64,000 bases of DNA from Symbiodinium natans (GCA_905221605.1 CAJNDS010002520.1:308501-372500), one strand, 5' to 3'. Counted from the first letter of the stretch, positions 29,828 through 38,925 are shown. Translations and numbers: made by a program. Notes: a model not told the origin generated them from the sequence alone.

Positions 29828-31258
29828 GGATCTTTACTCACTTGTGACTTTTTTAGTTCTCGCTTGTGACTTTTTCTTGTTTCTCGCTTGAGGCTTTTTG
29901 AAAAAATGCTGCTTCTCACTTGTGACTTTTTTTGCGTAGAGAGGCTCAAAACACTGCAAAACACAGCGTGTTTTGCTAGCAGCTGCTAGCACGTTCATCT
30001 TCATTTTGTTGTGTCCTCATTTCTGTTGTTCTCCCTCGGTCCGCTTTCCCGTTGGATGGTCGTGCCGGGCTTGCCGAGTCCGTTGTCTCCGCTCGTCTCC
30101 CTTATAAGTCTCCCTTCCTGTTGGGACGGGGGTGCCTGGTTTTCCATCACCAGTGTCTTTACTTGCCTCCCTTTTGTCTCCCTTCATGTTGGATAGGGCT
30201 TGATAGGATCTTGACGTTGAGCGTGCCCCCCACCCCACCACACCCCGCTTTTTTTGCGGAGCGCGTGGAACACGCTATTATCAGCCCCCCCCCCCCAACA
30301 CGACCACCCCTCGCTGTTGTTGAGCAGCACGTGGAATACACTCTTGTCAAGCCCCCCCCCACCACATCCCACTGTTGTCGAGAAGCACGTCCTTTCCACC
30401 CCCCCCGTTGTTGAGCAGCACATGGAACGCGCTATAATCAAGGCCCCCCCCCCCCCCCCCCCAAAAAAAAAAAAAAAGCCCGCTGTTGTTGGGGAGCATG
30501 TGGAACATGGAACACACTGTTATCAAGCCCCCCGGCCCCCACCCCACAGCCCACTGTTGTCGAGAAGCACGTCCTTTCCACCCCCTGTTGTTGAGCAGCA
30601 CGTGGAACACCCTATCAAGCCCCCCCGCCCCCCCACCCCACCACACCCCGCTGTTGTTGCGGAGCACGTGGAACACGCTATTATCTCCCCCCCCCCCCCC
30701 ACCCCACCACACCTCGCTGTTGTTGAGCAGCACGTGGAACAAGCACGTCCTTTCTCCTTGTTGTTGAGCAGCACTTGGAACACGCCATTATCAAGCCCCC
30801 CCCCCCCCCCCCACCCACCCCACCACGGCCCGCTGTTGTTGGGGAGCATGTGGAACACGCTATTATCAAGCCACCCCACCACACTCGCTGTTGTTGAGCC
30901 GCACGTGGAAAACGCGATTATCAAGAGCCCCCCCCCCCACCCCAGCACACCCCGGTGTTGTCGGGGAGCAGGTCCTTTCCACCCCTGTTGCTGAGCAGCA
31001 CCCCCCCCCCCGCTCACTTGTAACTATTTCCCCAAAAACAAGACTCACTTGTGACTACAAAATAGGCACAAGTGAGCCACCCCGAAAAAAAGCACACGCA
31101 AGTGAGTTTTTGACCCCTCTCGAGCGGGAGCTGCGTTTTTTAGAATTTACAGTCGTAAGTCAGCTTAAAAAAGTCAGAAGTGAGAAGGTTTTATAGTCAC
31201 AAGTGAGAAACACAGTCACAAGTGAGAAGATGTTACAGTCATAAGTGAGGGGCAGGCC
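29828..31258. mobile_element. 1.43-kb fold-back element with 8-bp target duplication
   Basis: TAGTTATA is repeated exactly at 29820-29827 and 31259-31266. Both ends carry multiple CTCACTTGTGACT motifs: at least four on the left in one orientation, and about nine on the right, mostly as the complement AGTCACAAGTGAG. The outermost 22 bases are imperfect inverted repeats beginning GG. The centre (about 30236-31010) is a C-rich minisatellite with units like GAGCACGTGGAACACGCTAT. There is no credible ORF, so it would be non-autonomous. Repeated subterminal motifs of this kind are typical transposase-binding sites of DNA transposons, and 8-bp duplications occur in hAT-like families; assignment is inference. 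Confidence 0.75.
30236..31010 (+). repeat. C-rich minisatellite
   Basis: Around ten copies of a 60-80-bp unit: CTGTTGTTGAGCAGCACGTG / GAACACGCTATTATCAAG / C-run / ACCACACC, with a shorter sub-unit GAGAAGCACGTCCTTTCCAC. Open frames across it on both strands are low-complexity. Confidence 0.85.
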
Positions 31259-31511
31259 TAGTTATAAGTAGAGATACAAGTAGGCTAAAAACACTTTCTG
31301 TAAACCTTTATTTCTCTAAAACCATAATCAGAGCACTAGAACCCAACCTACTTATACCCTACCCATGAACCTGCACCCCCTCCGGGCCCCTCCCCCCCCC
31401 CCCCCCCCCTCCCCCGCTAATAGATAGCTTGAGAATGCGTAGGCTAGGCTTAGCTTCGCGCTTTGATGCTTGGAGGGGCCGGGGGGGGGGGTTAGGGGGG
31501 CTTGGGTGGTT

Positions 31512-31601
31512 CTTAGTAGCTGAGTAGGTAGCCTTCAAACCTTTGGTGTATTTTCAATCCTGCCAGAGTTGAAAGGTTAGTCTCAGGGCTCATCAACTGG
31601 G
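31512..31601. mobile_element. Family D introner-like element, copy 4
   Basis: CTTAGTAGCTGAGTAGG left, CTCATCAACTGGG right, inner arms AGCCTTCAAACCTTTGG and GTTGAAAGGTTAGTC. Target duplication GGTT (31508-31511, 31602-31605). Confidence 0.7.
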
Positions 31602-31678
31602 GGTTAAGGGTTTAGGGTTTAGGGTTTCGGGTTTAGGGTTTAGGGTTTAGGGTTTAGTGTTTAGGGCTTCAGCGCTAG

Positions 31679-31736
31679 AGCTCACTCCGCAAGGTGGAGT
31701 TTGACGGCGATCTTGCCTTGGCTGAGCTGGACAAAG
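31679..31736 (+). CDS. Internal exon, acidic helix
   Basis: Follows TTCAGCGCTAG and ends at GTGGAC. SSLRKVEFDGDLALAELDK with coding-like third positions. TTTAGGG arrays lie on both sides (31605-31665, 31790-31920). Confidence 0.5.
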
Positions 31737-31789
31737 GTGGACAGGCTAGGAGCGGGCCATTTAGCTTCACACGTTGTTCCCAAAAGACT

Positions 31790-31920
31790 TAGGGTTTAGG
31801 GTTAGGGTTTAGGGTTTAGGGTTTAGGGTTTAGGGTTAAGGGTTTAGGGTTTAGGGTTTAGGAAAGGGTTTAGGGTTTAGGGTTTAGGGTTTAGGATTTA
31901 GTGTTTAGGGTTTAGGGTCT
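31790..31920 (+). repeat. Telomere-type array (TTTAGGG)n
   Basis: About 17 units with a few single-base variants. Confidence 0.9.
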
Positions 31921-31940
31921 AAAGGTTTTCGGATCCAGGT

Positions 31941-32380
31941 TTGCAAACACCGCACCAACCGGACAAGCAGTCCGACAAGTGCTTTGTACAACTCGTTGTT
32001 GATGGGTCGTCGCAAGCTCTTGAGACTTCAGACCGTCAAGACAAGGCCTTTGAAGCAAAAGAAACGAAAGACCTCCCGTTGTGTATCTTGTTGGGTGCAA
32101 AAAGGTGGGTACGAGAAAGCTCTGTCCTGAGTGTAAAAAAAAAGCAAGTGCGAGGACCCCTCCTGGTGCGTTTCTTAAAAAGTTCTCCGGCTGTAGACAG
32201 TGTAGGTTGCATCTTTATGATTCTTGCCTTCCAGGACATCGAGGTCTTGGGCACACCAACCCTAAACCCGACTGGCTGCCTGTCTTGTGCGAGTGTCAGT
32301 GGAAGCCCGACTGGTTGAGTGAAAGTCTGACAACACTCCCTTCGACCCCAATCCGAATCCTAAACCCTAAACCCTAAACC
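31941..32380 (+). pseudogene. Frame-broken cysteine-rich fragment, possibly transposase tail
   Basis: The reading shifts frame: KKRKTSRCVSC in one frame, then KKVGTRKLCPECKKK and GCRQCRLHLYDSCLPGH in another. Put in order, the C..C / C..C / C..C..C..H spacing resembles the C-terminal cysteine/histidine finger of piggyBac-type transposases (C..C...R..C..C...LC...C...H). No catalytic Asp residues are visible. I regard it as a decayed fragment; a zinc-finger gene of another kind is possible. Confidence 0.3.
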
Positions 32381-32725
32381 ACTAAGACAAAAACTGAGTC
32401 CCAAGCCTCATTGCAAACGCCACCTCCTTGTGGTTTCGGGTTGGTGTCAGGTCTTAGCCAGAGACTCAAGCGGATGGGGATTTGGGTTATAGGGTTTACT
32501 GTTCACAAGGGTTTGTGGAACTCCCTGGAACTCCCCTGGTAAGAACAACCTGTTGGGAATTACGTTTGAGCCTGGATAGGGGTTGGCGGTGCACCATAAC
32601 CCTAAACCCTGAACCCTAAACCATGGGAGGCTTTCTGGCAGTCTCAAGGTTTCGATACGGCCTCTTTGTCGGCATCTTTTTTGGGGCAAACGGGGGGGGG
32701 GGGGTGGTGGGTTCAGGGGTCCTAG
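32381..32725. other. Gene-free interval
   Basis: Single telomere heptamers, a 14-base G-run near 32690, and unique sequence. No supported exon. Confidence 0.35.
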
Positions 32726-32843
32726 GTTGGGATGTTCTCCCTTTAATATATACTAGCAGTCCTTAATGGGGATTATAATACGGGGGCGGGGGAGGTACCA
32801 AAATCCCTCTTAAGGACTGTTAGTATACGGGGCAACATCCCAA
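32726..32843. mobile_element. Family A element, copy 4, with perfect 7-bp target duplication
   Basis: GTTGGGATGTTCTCCCTTTA left; TACGGGGCAACATCCCAA right. GTCCTAG is repeated exactly at 32719-32725 and 32844-32850. Splicing from the GT at 32726 to the AG that ends the right duplication would restore the pre-insertion sequence exactly. Confidence 0.8.
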
Positions 32844-32915
32844 GTCCTAGAGCTCTGCATTTCTGCGGCTCTGAGATGCGTTGGGGCTTTAGGGGTTCTT
32901 TGGATCTCTTAGGCA

Positions 32916-33025
32916 CCCTAAACCCTAAACCCTAAACCCTAAACCCTAAACCCTGAACCCTGAACCCTGAACCCTGAACCCTGAACCCTGAACCCTAAAC
33001 CCTAAACCCTAAACCCTAACCCTAA
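32916..33025 (+). repeat. Telomere-type array, CCCTAAA then CCCTGAA then CCCTAAA
   Basis: About fifteen units. A block of six or so CCCTGAA units is nested in CCCTAAA units, as if one variant had been amplified locally. Confidence 0.9.
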
Positions 33026-33109
33026 AAGCCCATGTGGGGAGACTTGTGCGTCTGTGCAGGGTGGTTTGGGAAGCTGGGGCTTATTGTGGGGGCTTGAAGA
33101 GGAGTCGGG

Positions 33110-33382
33110 GTGAATTTCGCTAGACCCGAAGCTGGTACCTATGTGTTATTTAAGTGCTGCTACGTGGACATAGCGTTTACCCTGGTTCCTTCCAACTGCC
33201 AAAGAGCAGTGGACACAACTCATTTCCGGAGCAGAGCTCGAGACGAACAACCCTTGCTTGCCCACGGCCACATAGCTTTAGTTTTAGACCAGAGCAAACG
33301 ACGCATGCGCAGTCCAGGGCGAGCGGTGTGGGTGCAGCTTCCCACCGTCAAGAGGGCTCCAAACCCTGCATCAACGTTGTAA
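33110..33382 (+). CDS. Candidate coding region
   Basis: A 90-codon frame (EAGTYVLFKCCYVDIAFTLV, GHIALVLDQSKRRMRSPGRA) runs to TAA 33380-33382. A second + frame is open for 120 codons over the same stretch. Confidence 0.35.
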   Translation: MNFARPEAGTYVLFKCCYVDIAFTLVPSNCQRAVDTTHFRSRARDEQPLLAHGHIALVLDQSKRRMRSPGRAVWVQLPTVKRAPNPASTL

Positions 33383-33718
33383 GGGCCCCAACCTTAGTGC
33401 AACAAAAACCGTCGCTCCGGAATTCAGGCTCTGAGGTCGAGAAGCGTCTCTTCACAAATCTAGACCCCACTGCTCCTCAAGCTCCCAATTCCCAGCCCAC
33501 GCAAAGCTGCTGTTAACCCACCGGCCGCCTCAGGTTGCGTTGCCCTGGCTCCCCTTCTTCTCGAACTGCGAAGGGCGCCTTGGCAGAAGAGCTGTACACG
33601 ATACTAAGGTTAGAGTAAGGACCCCAATAAGGTACCCCCGAATTTCGTAAACGCCCACACTAAACCCTAAACCCTAAGCCCTAAACCCTAAACCCTAAAC
33701 CCCACACATTGCTTGCAG

Positions 33719-33796
33719 GTTCGATTCCTACATCGTCCTGTGGGACCTCTTCGAGTCGCCTGGGGAACTTCGACCTGGCTGCGCCTTAGCACAACT
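33719..33796 (+). CDS. Internal exon
   Basis: TTGCTTGCAG precedes FDSYIVLWDLFESPGELRPG then CALAQ. The donor GTTTAGGG is the first unit of the following TTTAGGG array. Codons strongly G/C-ending. The GGTTCGATTCC at the start recalls a tRNA B-box but is in-frame coding. Confidence 0.6.
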
Positions 33797-33797
33797 G

Positions 33798-33942
33798 TTT
33801 AGGGTTTAAGGGTTAAGGGCTTAGGGGTTTAGGGTTTAGGGTTAGGGGTTTAGGGGTTTAGGGGTTTAGGGTTTAGGGTTTAGGGTTTAGGGTTTAGGGT
33901 TTAGGGTTTAGGGTTTAGGGTTTAGGGTTTAGGGTTTAGGGT
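33798..33942 (+). repeat. Telomere-type array with TTTAGGGG variants
   Basis: About 20 units, starting at the splice donor of exon 33719-33796 and ending at element A5. Confidence 0.9.
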
Positions 33943-34030
33943 TGGGATGTTCCCCCTTATACTAGCAGCTCCTCAGTAGGGATTAAAATCGGAGGGGGGG
34001 GGGGCCTATGTTCCCTCTGAAGGACTGTCT
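33941..34030. mobile_element. Family A element, copy 5 (right end truncated)
   Basis: GTTGGGATGTTCCCCCTTAT at the left; the right side stops after AAGGACTGTCTCAGG, without the AACATCCCAA end. Confidence 0.65.
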
Positions 34031-34191
34031 CAGGTTGTGTTTGTGTGTTGGACACCTGTGCTTTTTTGTTCATTGGAAGTGCTCAGGCTTCAAAGGCAAG
34101 AGTCCTCTAGGGACTCCCAGCATCAGACATGTCAGCAACGCTATGGGGAGACGTCCACGCTGTAACCTGAAGCATGTCCCTTCCTTTCCAG

Positions 34192-34283
34192 GCGAACTCT
34201 ACGACAAGCAGGATGTTCAGACTGTTGCGCCGCTGATCATCAACTTCGCCTCTGTGGCAGCAATGGCCCTGGCTAAACCTTAA
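34192..34283 (+). CDS. Terminal exon with hydrophobic end
   Basis: Excellent acceptor TTCCTTTCCAG, then ELYDKQDVQTVAPLIINFAS and VAAMALAKP to TAA 34281-34283. G/C-ending codons throughout. Element A6 begins two bases after the stop. Not recognised. Confidence 0.6.
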
Positions 34284-34285
34284 GC

Positions 34286-34382
34286 TTGGGATGATCCCCC
34301 TTATACTAACAGTCCTTAATCGGGATTTTCCTACCCCATATTATAATCCCTTTTAAGGACAGTATAAGGGGGAACATCCCAA
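34286..34382. mobile_element. Family A element, copy 6
   Basis: TTGGGATGATCCCCCTTATA left, AGTATAAGGGGGAACATCCC right, AA end. CCTTAA occurs just outside both ends (34278-34283 and about 34384-34389). The base after GGGAT is GA here, GC in A1, GT in A2, A4 and A5. Confidence 0.75.
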
Positions 34383-34499
34383 CCCTTAAACCAATATGTC
34401 GAAGTTGTTCCGACACTCATTGCGAAGTCTAGGATAATCGCCCCCCCCCAAACCCCACAAACCGGGAGACGCACTGCGGAGCGGCAAGCTGTTAAAGGT

Positions 34500-35308
34500 T
34501 TAGGGTTTATGGGGGTTAAGGGTAAGGGGCTTTGGGTTGGCTTACCTTCCGCAAAGCACCCTTTTTCAGCGTGCGGGCTGCAGGATTGCCGGGTCGATGA
34601 TTAGGGTGCCAAGAACTCCCCAGGCACTAAAGCCCCCCCAGAGTGATCCTATTGGAGGAGGTGTGATAAAAGGGGGCTTGGGGTTGTCTGGTAGCGTTCA
34701 GTTTCGGAATCCTGGCTTTGGGGGTTGGGGCCAAGGCTTCCAAGGACACTAAAAAGCCTCGCTCCCCCTTCCTTCATGCACCAGGCTAGGAAGTCCACAG
34801 TCTGTCATCCTAAACCTGTTTAGGGTTTAGGGTTTAGGGTTTAGGGCTAAGGGTTTACACTTTGAATTGGCAGAACATATGTAAAAAAAGAACGTATGTA
34901 GGTTTGCCTGGACAGAAAGTTTGTCAAAGGCCTTTCCCAGCTGACTTCAGGAGTCTGGGTCCAACAAGAAAAGGGCTGTGATATGCCTATAGGAGAAAGC
35001 AAATAGGAACTTGATTCCGGCAACGGTCCTCCCTCCTGAAACGCTTCGCCGAAACTTCTGAGTTTGCAATACGGATGAAAAGGCTTGGCGGGGTTCAGGA
35101 CTTCAGGGTGGTAGGGCTTGCAGGACTCAAAGGGCTCTAGGACAGTGAACACCCTCGTGTACAGCAAGTCTTGAGCGTCAGGACACTTTGCAAGAGGCTT
35201 GGGGCAGCCTGGCATGCACTCTAGAAGTCAGTCCAGGTCAAGAAATCCAAAAGTTGAGGGCTTTAATGTTTTTTTTTTTTTTGGGGGTGGGGGGGGGTGG
35301 GGTGGTTG

Positions 35309-35339
<31 letters not shown>

Positions 35340-35405
35340 GCAAACAGGACGTCGAAATGAAGCCCTTTGGGGTCACGCATGGGCTACAAATTTTCTGGAA
35401 ATCAG
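34500..35405. other. Interval with weak coding signal
   Basis: Contains a short TTTAGGG run (34808-34845), poly-T/G runs at 35269-35338 and a 122-codon minus-strand open frame (34847-35215) with no splice support. No + exon is convincing. Confidence 0.3.
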
Positions 35406-35579
35406 GCAAAGCTTCCCATGGATCCCGCAGAATTTGAGTCCACGTTCACCTCACGCCAAGCTCCCATCGCGGACAACTGCAACATCATCACGAAGTGCAA
35501 CTTTGAGGAGCGTCTCCGAGAAGGCGCCGAGCTCAGCATCCTTTTCTCAACAGCTTCTGTCCACGGCACAGACTCTGGA
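35406..35579 (+). CDS. 58-codon exon, unknown protein
   Basis: Follows GGAAATCAG; reads AKLPMDPAEFESTFTSRQAP, IADNCNIITKCNFEERLREG and AELSILFSTASVHGTDSG before donor GTTTGC. Third positions are mostly G/C. An internal ATG at 35418 could instead be the start codon. Confidence 0.6.
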
Positions 35580-35946
35580 GTTTGCTTGTGTAGAAGCCAT
35601 AAGCTTACGCATGCGCGTGAGCATGCGTCTTTGCGTATATGTACGCCTCCTTCCACCGTATCCACCGCGGGGAGCTCGAAAGCCCTTGAAAGATAGTGGT
35701 GATGCAGAGGTCTCGTATTTTTTTGCGACCTACACTAGATGTGCATTTCCCAAATAGGGGTAAGTACCCCTTTTATACCTAAATCGATAGAATCCCCTTA
35801 AAGGGTTTTAGGGTACCCCTATTTTCGGAAACTCCCAGACAGGTAGGAGAAGGGGCGCGCAGTGTGAAAGGACACCCGGCGACACTGTGGTGGGAACTCG
35901 ACGAGGAGTGGCAAGGGAAGAACGCACGGGATCGGGGGCTCTACGG

Positions 35947-36052
35947 CATAACAACGTGGGGGTTTACGATAAAAGAAGGGACCCCTAATTAACATAGACC
36001 CCAATCCTCAATTTAGGGACCCGAATAAGGTACCCCGAATATCGTAAACCCC
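35947..36052. mobile_element. Family B element, copy in reverse orientation
   Basis: GGGTTTACGATAAAAGAAGG..GGACCCGAATAAGGTACC..CGAATATCGTAAACCCCC. A second partial copy is at 35750-35840. Confidence 0.6.
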
Positions 36053-36132
36053 CATGTCATAGAACCCAAAGACAGCAAAGCCGGTTGGGCCCCTAAAGCC
36101 CAAAAGAAGGAAAGCCCCTTTAAGGCCTACAG

Positions 36133-36340
36133 CCCAAAACCAACCGCACCAGATTATGTGGCTTGGGTGTTGCAAGATCACCCGTCCTTCACTAGAAAGC
36201 ATCAGCTTTGTTCCATGCGCACCACCACCTTTCCACGACGCATAGCGCTGGACCCTCAGATTCCTCACCAAGAAAGCTGGGCAGCAGCCAAGAGACCCAA
36301 AGACGGAGACTTTGAGAAATCCGAATGCAGAAGCCCCATC
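36133..36340 (+). CDS. Exon ending at a telomere array
   Basis: After AAGGCCTACAG: APDYVAWVLQDHPSFTRKHQ, RTTTFPRRIALDPQIPHQES, WAAAKRPKDGDFEKSE. A GC donor near 36327 would end it; otherwise the frame runs into CCCTAAA units. Composition is convincingly coding. Not recognised. Confidence 0.5.
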
Positions 36341-36341
36341 C

Positions 36342-36413
36342 TAAACCCTAAACCCTAAACCCTAAACCCTAAACCCTAAACCCTAAACCCTAAACCCTAA
36401 ACCCTAAACCCTA
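36342..36413 (+). repeat. Telomere-type array (CCCTAAA)10
   Basis: About ten perfect units between two exons. Another short array is at 36511-36550. Confidence 0.95.
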
Positions 36414-36425
36414 GCTTGCAAAAAG

Positions 36426-36497
36426 CTTGGAGGAAGTCGACCTCTTCTACATCACCACGTACCCGATCCTATTCGAAGTGTTTTGGCCCAAGAGCTG
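36426..36497 (+). CDS. Internal exon, hydrophobic
   Basis: LEEVDLFYITTYPILFEVFW then PKS, ending at donor GTATAG. Acceptor TGCAAAAAG is poor. The stretch could be a membrane segment. G/C-ending codons. Confidence 0.55.
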
Positions 36498-36559
36498 GTA
36501 TAGAATAAGGGTTTCGGGTTTAGGGTTTAGGGTTTAGGGTTTAGGGTTTATATGTATAT

Positions 36560-36930
36560 ATGTATACAGTTTATAAGTCTATGCTTTGGGAATGGAGGCT
36601 TTCCCGGTGTTTGCCGGTCCTGGTGGCCAAGGTGTCGTCATTGTCCTTGTTTTGCACGCTCAAGTCTGTTGTACCTCTGAATGAACATTCGGTCGGCGGT
36701 CGAAAAGTCGACCGCCAGAGGGTTATAGAGCTTTTGAAGGTGGGACGTATAACACCTAATAGAAGCTCCTGCAGGTCCTGCAGGCTCTCACGAACTGGGC
36801 TTAAGGGCTTCTTTGCTTTGTCGTCCGGGGGCACGAGCTTTGGGAGCCGAATTGCTGCTCTAGAGCTGAAGACACGATTTTCGAGCGGCTGTAACTTTGT
36901 TTACAAGTGCTTACTACAACCCAGACCCTA
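36560..36930 (+). CDS. Candidate coding region
   Basis: A frame of 123 codons includes GRKVDRQRVIELLKVGRITP and SSGGTSFGSRIAALELKTRF. A minus-strand frame (36571-36834) is equally protein-like, so strand is uncertain. Confidence 0.35.
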
Positions 36931-36957
36931 GACCCCCAACCCTAAACCCTAACCCAG

Positions 36958-37660
36958 ATCCTTCCGATCAGGAGCTGCAGGCCAAGAACGACGCTGGCGA
37001 CCCAATCGGCCCTATGGATCCAGATATCGCCGATGCATTCTTTTCCGGCTGCTTGGCTCGTATGTAATAGAGAGGTGGGGGTCGGAATAATTCGAATAGT
37101 TTTGTTTTTTTTTGGTTGGGTTTAGGGTTTAGGGTTTAGGGTTTAGGGTTTAGGGTTTAGGGTTTAGGGTTTAGGGTTTAGGGTTTAGGGTTTAGGGTTT
37201 AGGGTTTAGGGTTTAGGGTTTAGGGTTTAGGGTTTAGGGTTTAGGGCAGTTTTTTCTTTTTCATTTTTTTTTTGGGGGGGTGGGGGGGTGGGGGAGGGGC
37301 GGGTGTTCTTTATACTATAGTAGTATGTTTACAAAGGGACCCTAAGGGAATACTACTAGTTCCAGTTGCTTGGCTCGGATGTAGGCTCATGATGTAGTGT
37401 GATTTTGGGTTGTCGGAATATTTACTACTAGTAGTATTCCCTTAGGGTCCCTTTGGAATTATACTATACGACCCCCCCCCCCCCCCCCCAAACAACAAAA
37501 AGACAACTATTCTAACTATTCACTGCTTGGGGCTCATGGTTTAGTGTAGGGGTTAGGTTGGGGCTGGCGCATGCAGCCGAGGTCAGGAAGGTACAGAAAC
37601 GCTGACCGCCGCATTTTGGATGCAGAGGAGAACCTGTCTTCAATGCCCCCGAGTATTTGA
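36958..37660 (+). CDS. Two-exon gene end around a large inverted repeat
   Basis: Exon 36958-37059 (ELQAKNDAGDPIGPMDPDIA, DAFFSGCLA) ends at a perfect donor GTATGT. Exon 37626-37660 after TTGGATGCAG continues in phase (QENLSSMPPSI) to TGA 37658-37660. Codons are strongly G/C-ending. The 566-bp intron holds a TTTAGGG array (37120-37246) and element H. Confidence 0.65.
37060..37520. mobile_element. Family H composite element in intron
   Basis: Starts with the donor GTATGTAATAG and GGGGTCGGAATAATTCGAAT. It contains perfect inverted arms 37332-37360 and 37427-37455 (AAAGGGACCCTAAGGGAATA..). TGCTTGGCTCG.ATGTA from the exon end recurs at 37367-37384. A related start (GTAGTATAGGGGTCGGAAG) follows exon 63879-63916. 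Confidence 0.6.
37120..37246 (+). repeat. Telomere-type array (TTTAGGG)18
   Basis: Among the longest uninterrupted canonical arrays in the window, about 18 perfect units, inside an intron. Confidence 0.95.
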
Positions 37661-37714
37661 GGGTTTAGGGCTTAGGTTTAGTGGTGAGGCCTGAGCTTCG
37701 TTTCGGTGCCCTGA

Positions 37715-38044
37715 TTGCTACTTCCTTGCTGGTCTTCTTCTCTTGTTGAATCCCAGGAAGAAAGTTTAGGGTTTCGGGTTTCGTTGGCCACAGGGCTTGA
37801 GCTATCCGGAGCTTACCTGGTGTGGCAAGGTTTCAAGGGGCTTAAGAGCCACAGTCTAAGCCTCAGGTCAGCTTCATGTCCGTGGACAGGAGTCTTGGGG
37901 CATTCGTGCTTCAGTGCTTCTTTTGGAATCCCTACCGGGGCTCCTTTGGGATGTGGAAGTGTCGGAAACCAACCCAGAATCTGGTTAGAGGATGAACAGA
38001 TGCTACTCCTCTACTCCCCAAACAAGCAAGCCACAAGGCCGTGA
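37715..38044 (+). CDS. Candidate coding region
   Basis: A 109-codon frame (SLATGLELSGAYLVWQGFKG, NQPRIWLEDEQMLLLYSPNK) to TGA 38042-38044. No clear splice sites. Confidence 0.3.
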   Translation: MLLPCWSSSLVESQEESLGFRVSLATGLELSGAYLVWQGFKGLKSHSLSLRSASCPWTGVLGHSCFSASFGIPTGAPLGCGSVGNQPRIWLEDEQMLLLYSPNKQATRP

Positions 38045-38119
38045 GGCCTTGGCTTAAATTTAAGTTTAGGTTTTTATGTATAGACTTTAGAGGGCTTTTG
38101 ACAAACACGCTTCATTGAG

Positions 38120-38338
38120 TTTGGGCAAAGGAAAGCTCGGATAGAGCTTAACAGACACATGCCACGGCATTCCTTAGGGCTCCCGTTTCTGGAGTGTGTG
38201 CCATGTCCAGCTGACGAGTACATTCCCAGCAACAGCAAAAATGGGCGACCGTGCTCACCGAGGAACAAGCTGCGAATTCCAAGGCTGGTGTTCTTCCAGA
38301 TGGAGTACTTCCAGATGACGCAAGGCATGGCAATCTGA
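38120..38338 (+). CDS. Terminal exon with CxxC motif
   Basis: After TTCATTGAG the frame includes PRHSLGLPFLECVPCPADEY, IPSNSKNGRPCSPRNKLRIP and RLVFFQMEYFQMTQGMAI and stops at TGA 38336-38338. ECVPCPADEYIP resembles one repeat of GCC2/GCC3 or TNF-receptor-like cysteine modules. The ATG at 38159 is internal to the open frame. Confidence 0.55.
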   Translation, partial: FGQRKARIELNRHMPRHSLGLPFLECVPCPADEYIPSNSKNGRPCSPRNKLRIPRLVFFQMEYFQMTQGMAI

Positions 38339-38479
38339 AGCCAATATGCACATGTACCTTTAGGGTTTAGGGTTTAGGGTATAGGTGCCCAGCATACCTG
38401 AAGGTCAACGTGTGCGGGCTTAGATTCCCGGAATCCTTAACCACCTGCAGCATTTATCTCCTTAAAAACCTCTTGGAAT

Positions 38480-38539
38480 ACTAGTAGCAGTAGCAGTAGC
38501 AGTAGCAGCAGTAGTAGTAGTAGTAGTAGTAGTAGTAGC

Positions 38540-38578
<39 letters not shown>

Positions 38579-38627
38579 CGTAGTCGTAGTCGTAGTCGTA
38601 GTCGTAGTCGTAGTCGTAGTCGTAGGT

Positions 38628-38674
<47 letters not shown>

Positions 38675-38725
38675 CGTCGTCGTCGTCGTCGTCGTAGTAG
38701 TAGTAGTAGTAGAAGTAGAAGTAAC
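38480..38725 (+). repeat. TAG/GTC trinucleotide satellite
   Basis: About 80 tandem AGT units with blocks of AGC, CGT and a GTCGTC run. Antisense it encodes poly-Leu or poly-Thr in different frames, which I treat as artefact. Confidence 0.9.
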
Positions 38726-38845
38726 GGTAATAGTAGACGGCTTAGTGACTTTACAACTCCAAGCCCCTGCGCCGAGAAGGGAAGAAAGCAAGGGCCCAAG
38801 CTGCAGGGTATGGGGTTTAGGGAAGAGGGTTTAAGCCCCTGTCAG

Positions 38846-38925
38846 AAAAGAAGAAGCTGGTCGGCGCGCAAATGGTTCTGGAGGAGTTCGACGACGACAT
38901 CACAGACAGCCACTTTGCCGTTGCA
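38846..38925 (+). CDS. Internal exon, acidic
   Basis: CCCCTGTCAG then KKKLVGAQMVLEEFDDDITD and SHFAVA, donor GTAAAC. Twenty-six codons, nearly all G/C-ending. Not recognised. Confidence 0.6.

Noticed and set aside
30254-31017. Long Pro-rich (+) and Gly-rich (-) open frames
   Set aside because: They translate the C-rich minisatellite of the fold-back element; repeats with variable C-runs do not keep a coding frame.
33715-33735. B-box-like GGTTCGATTCC
   Set aside because: It lies in a strongly coding exon, and no tRNA fold surrounds it.
35188-35757. 189-codon + frame with poly-Gly
   Set aside because: It depends on G-runs of uncertain length; another frame in the same region contains the better exon 35406-35579.
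38437-38799. Minus-strand poly-Leu and poly-Thr open frames
   Set aside because: They are translations of the AGT trinucleotide satellite and have no flanking coding sequence.
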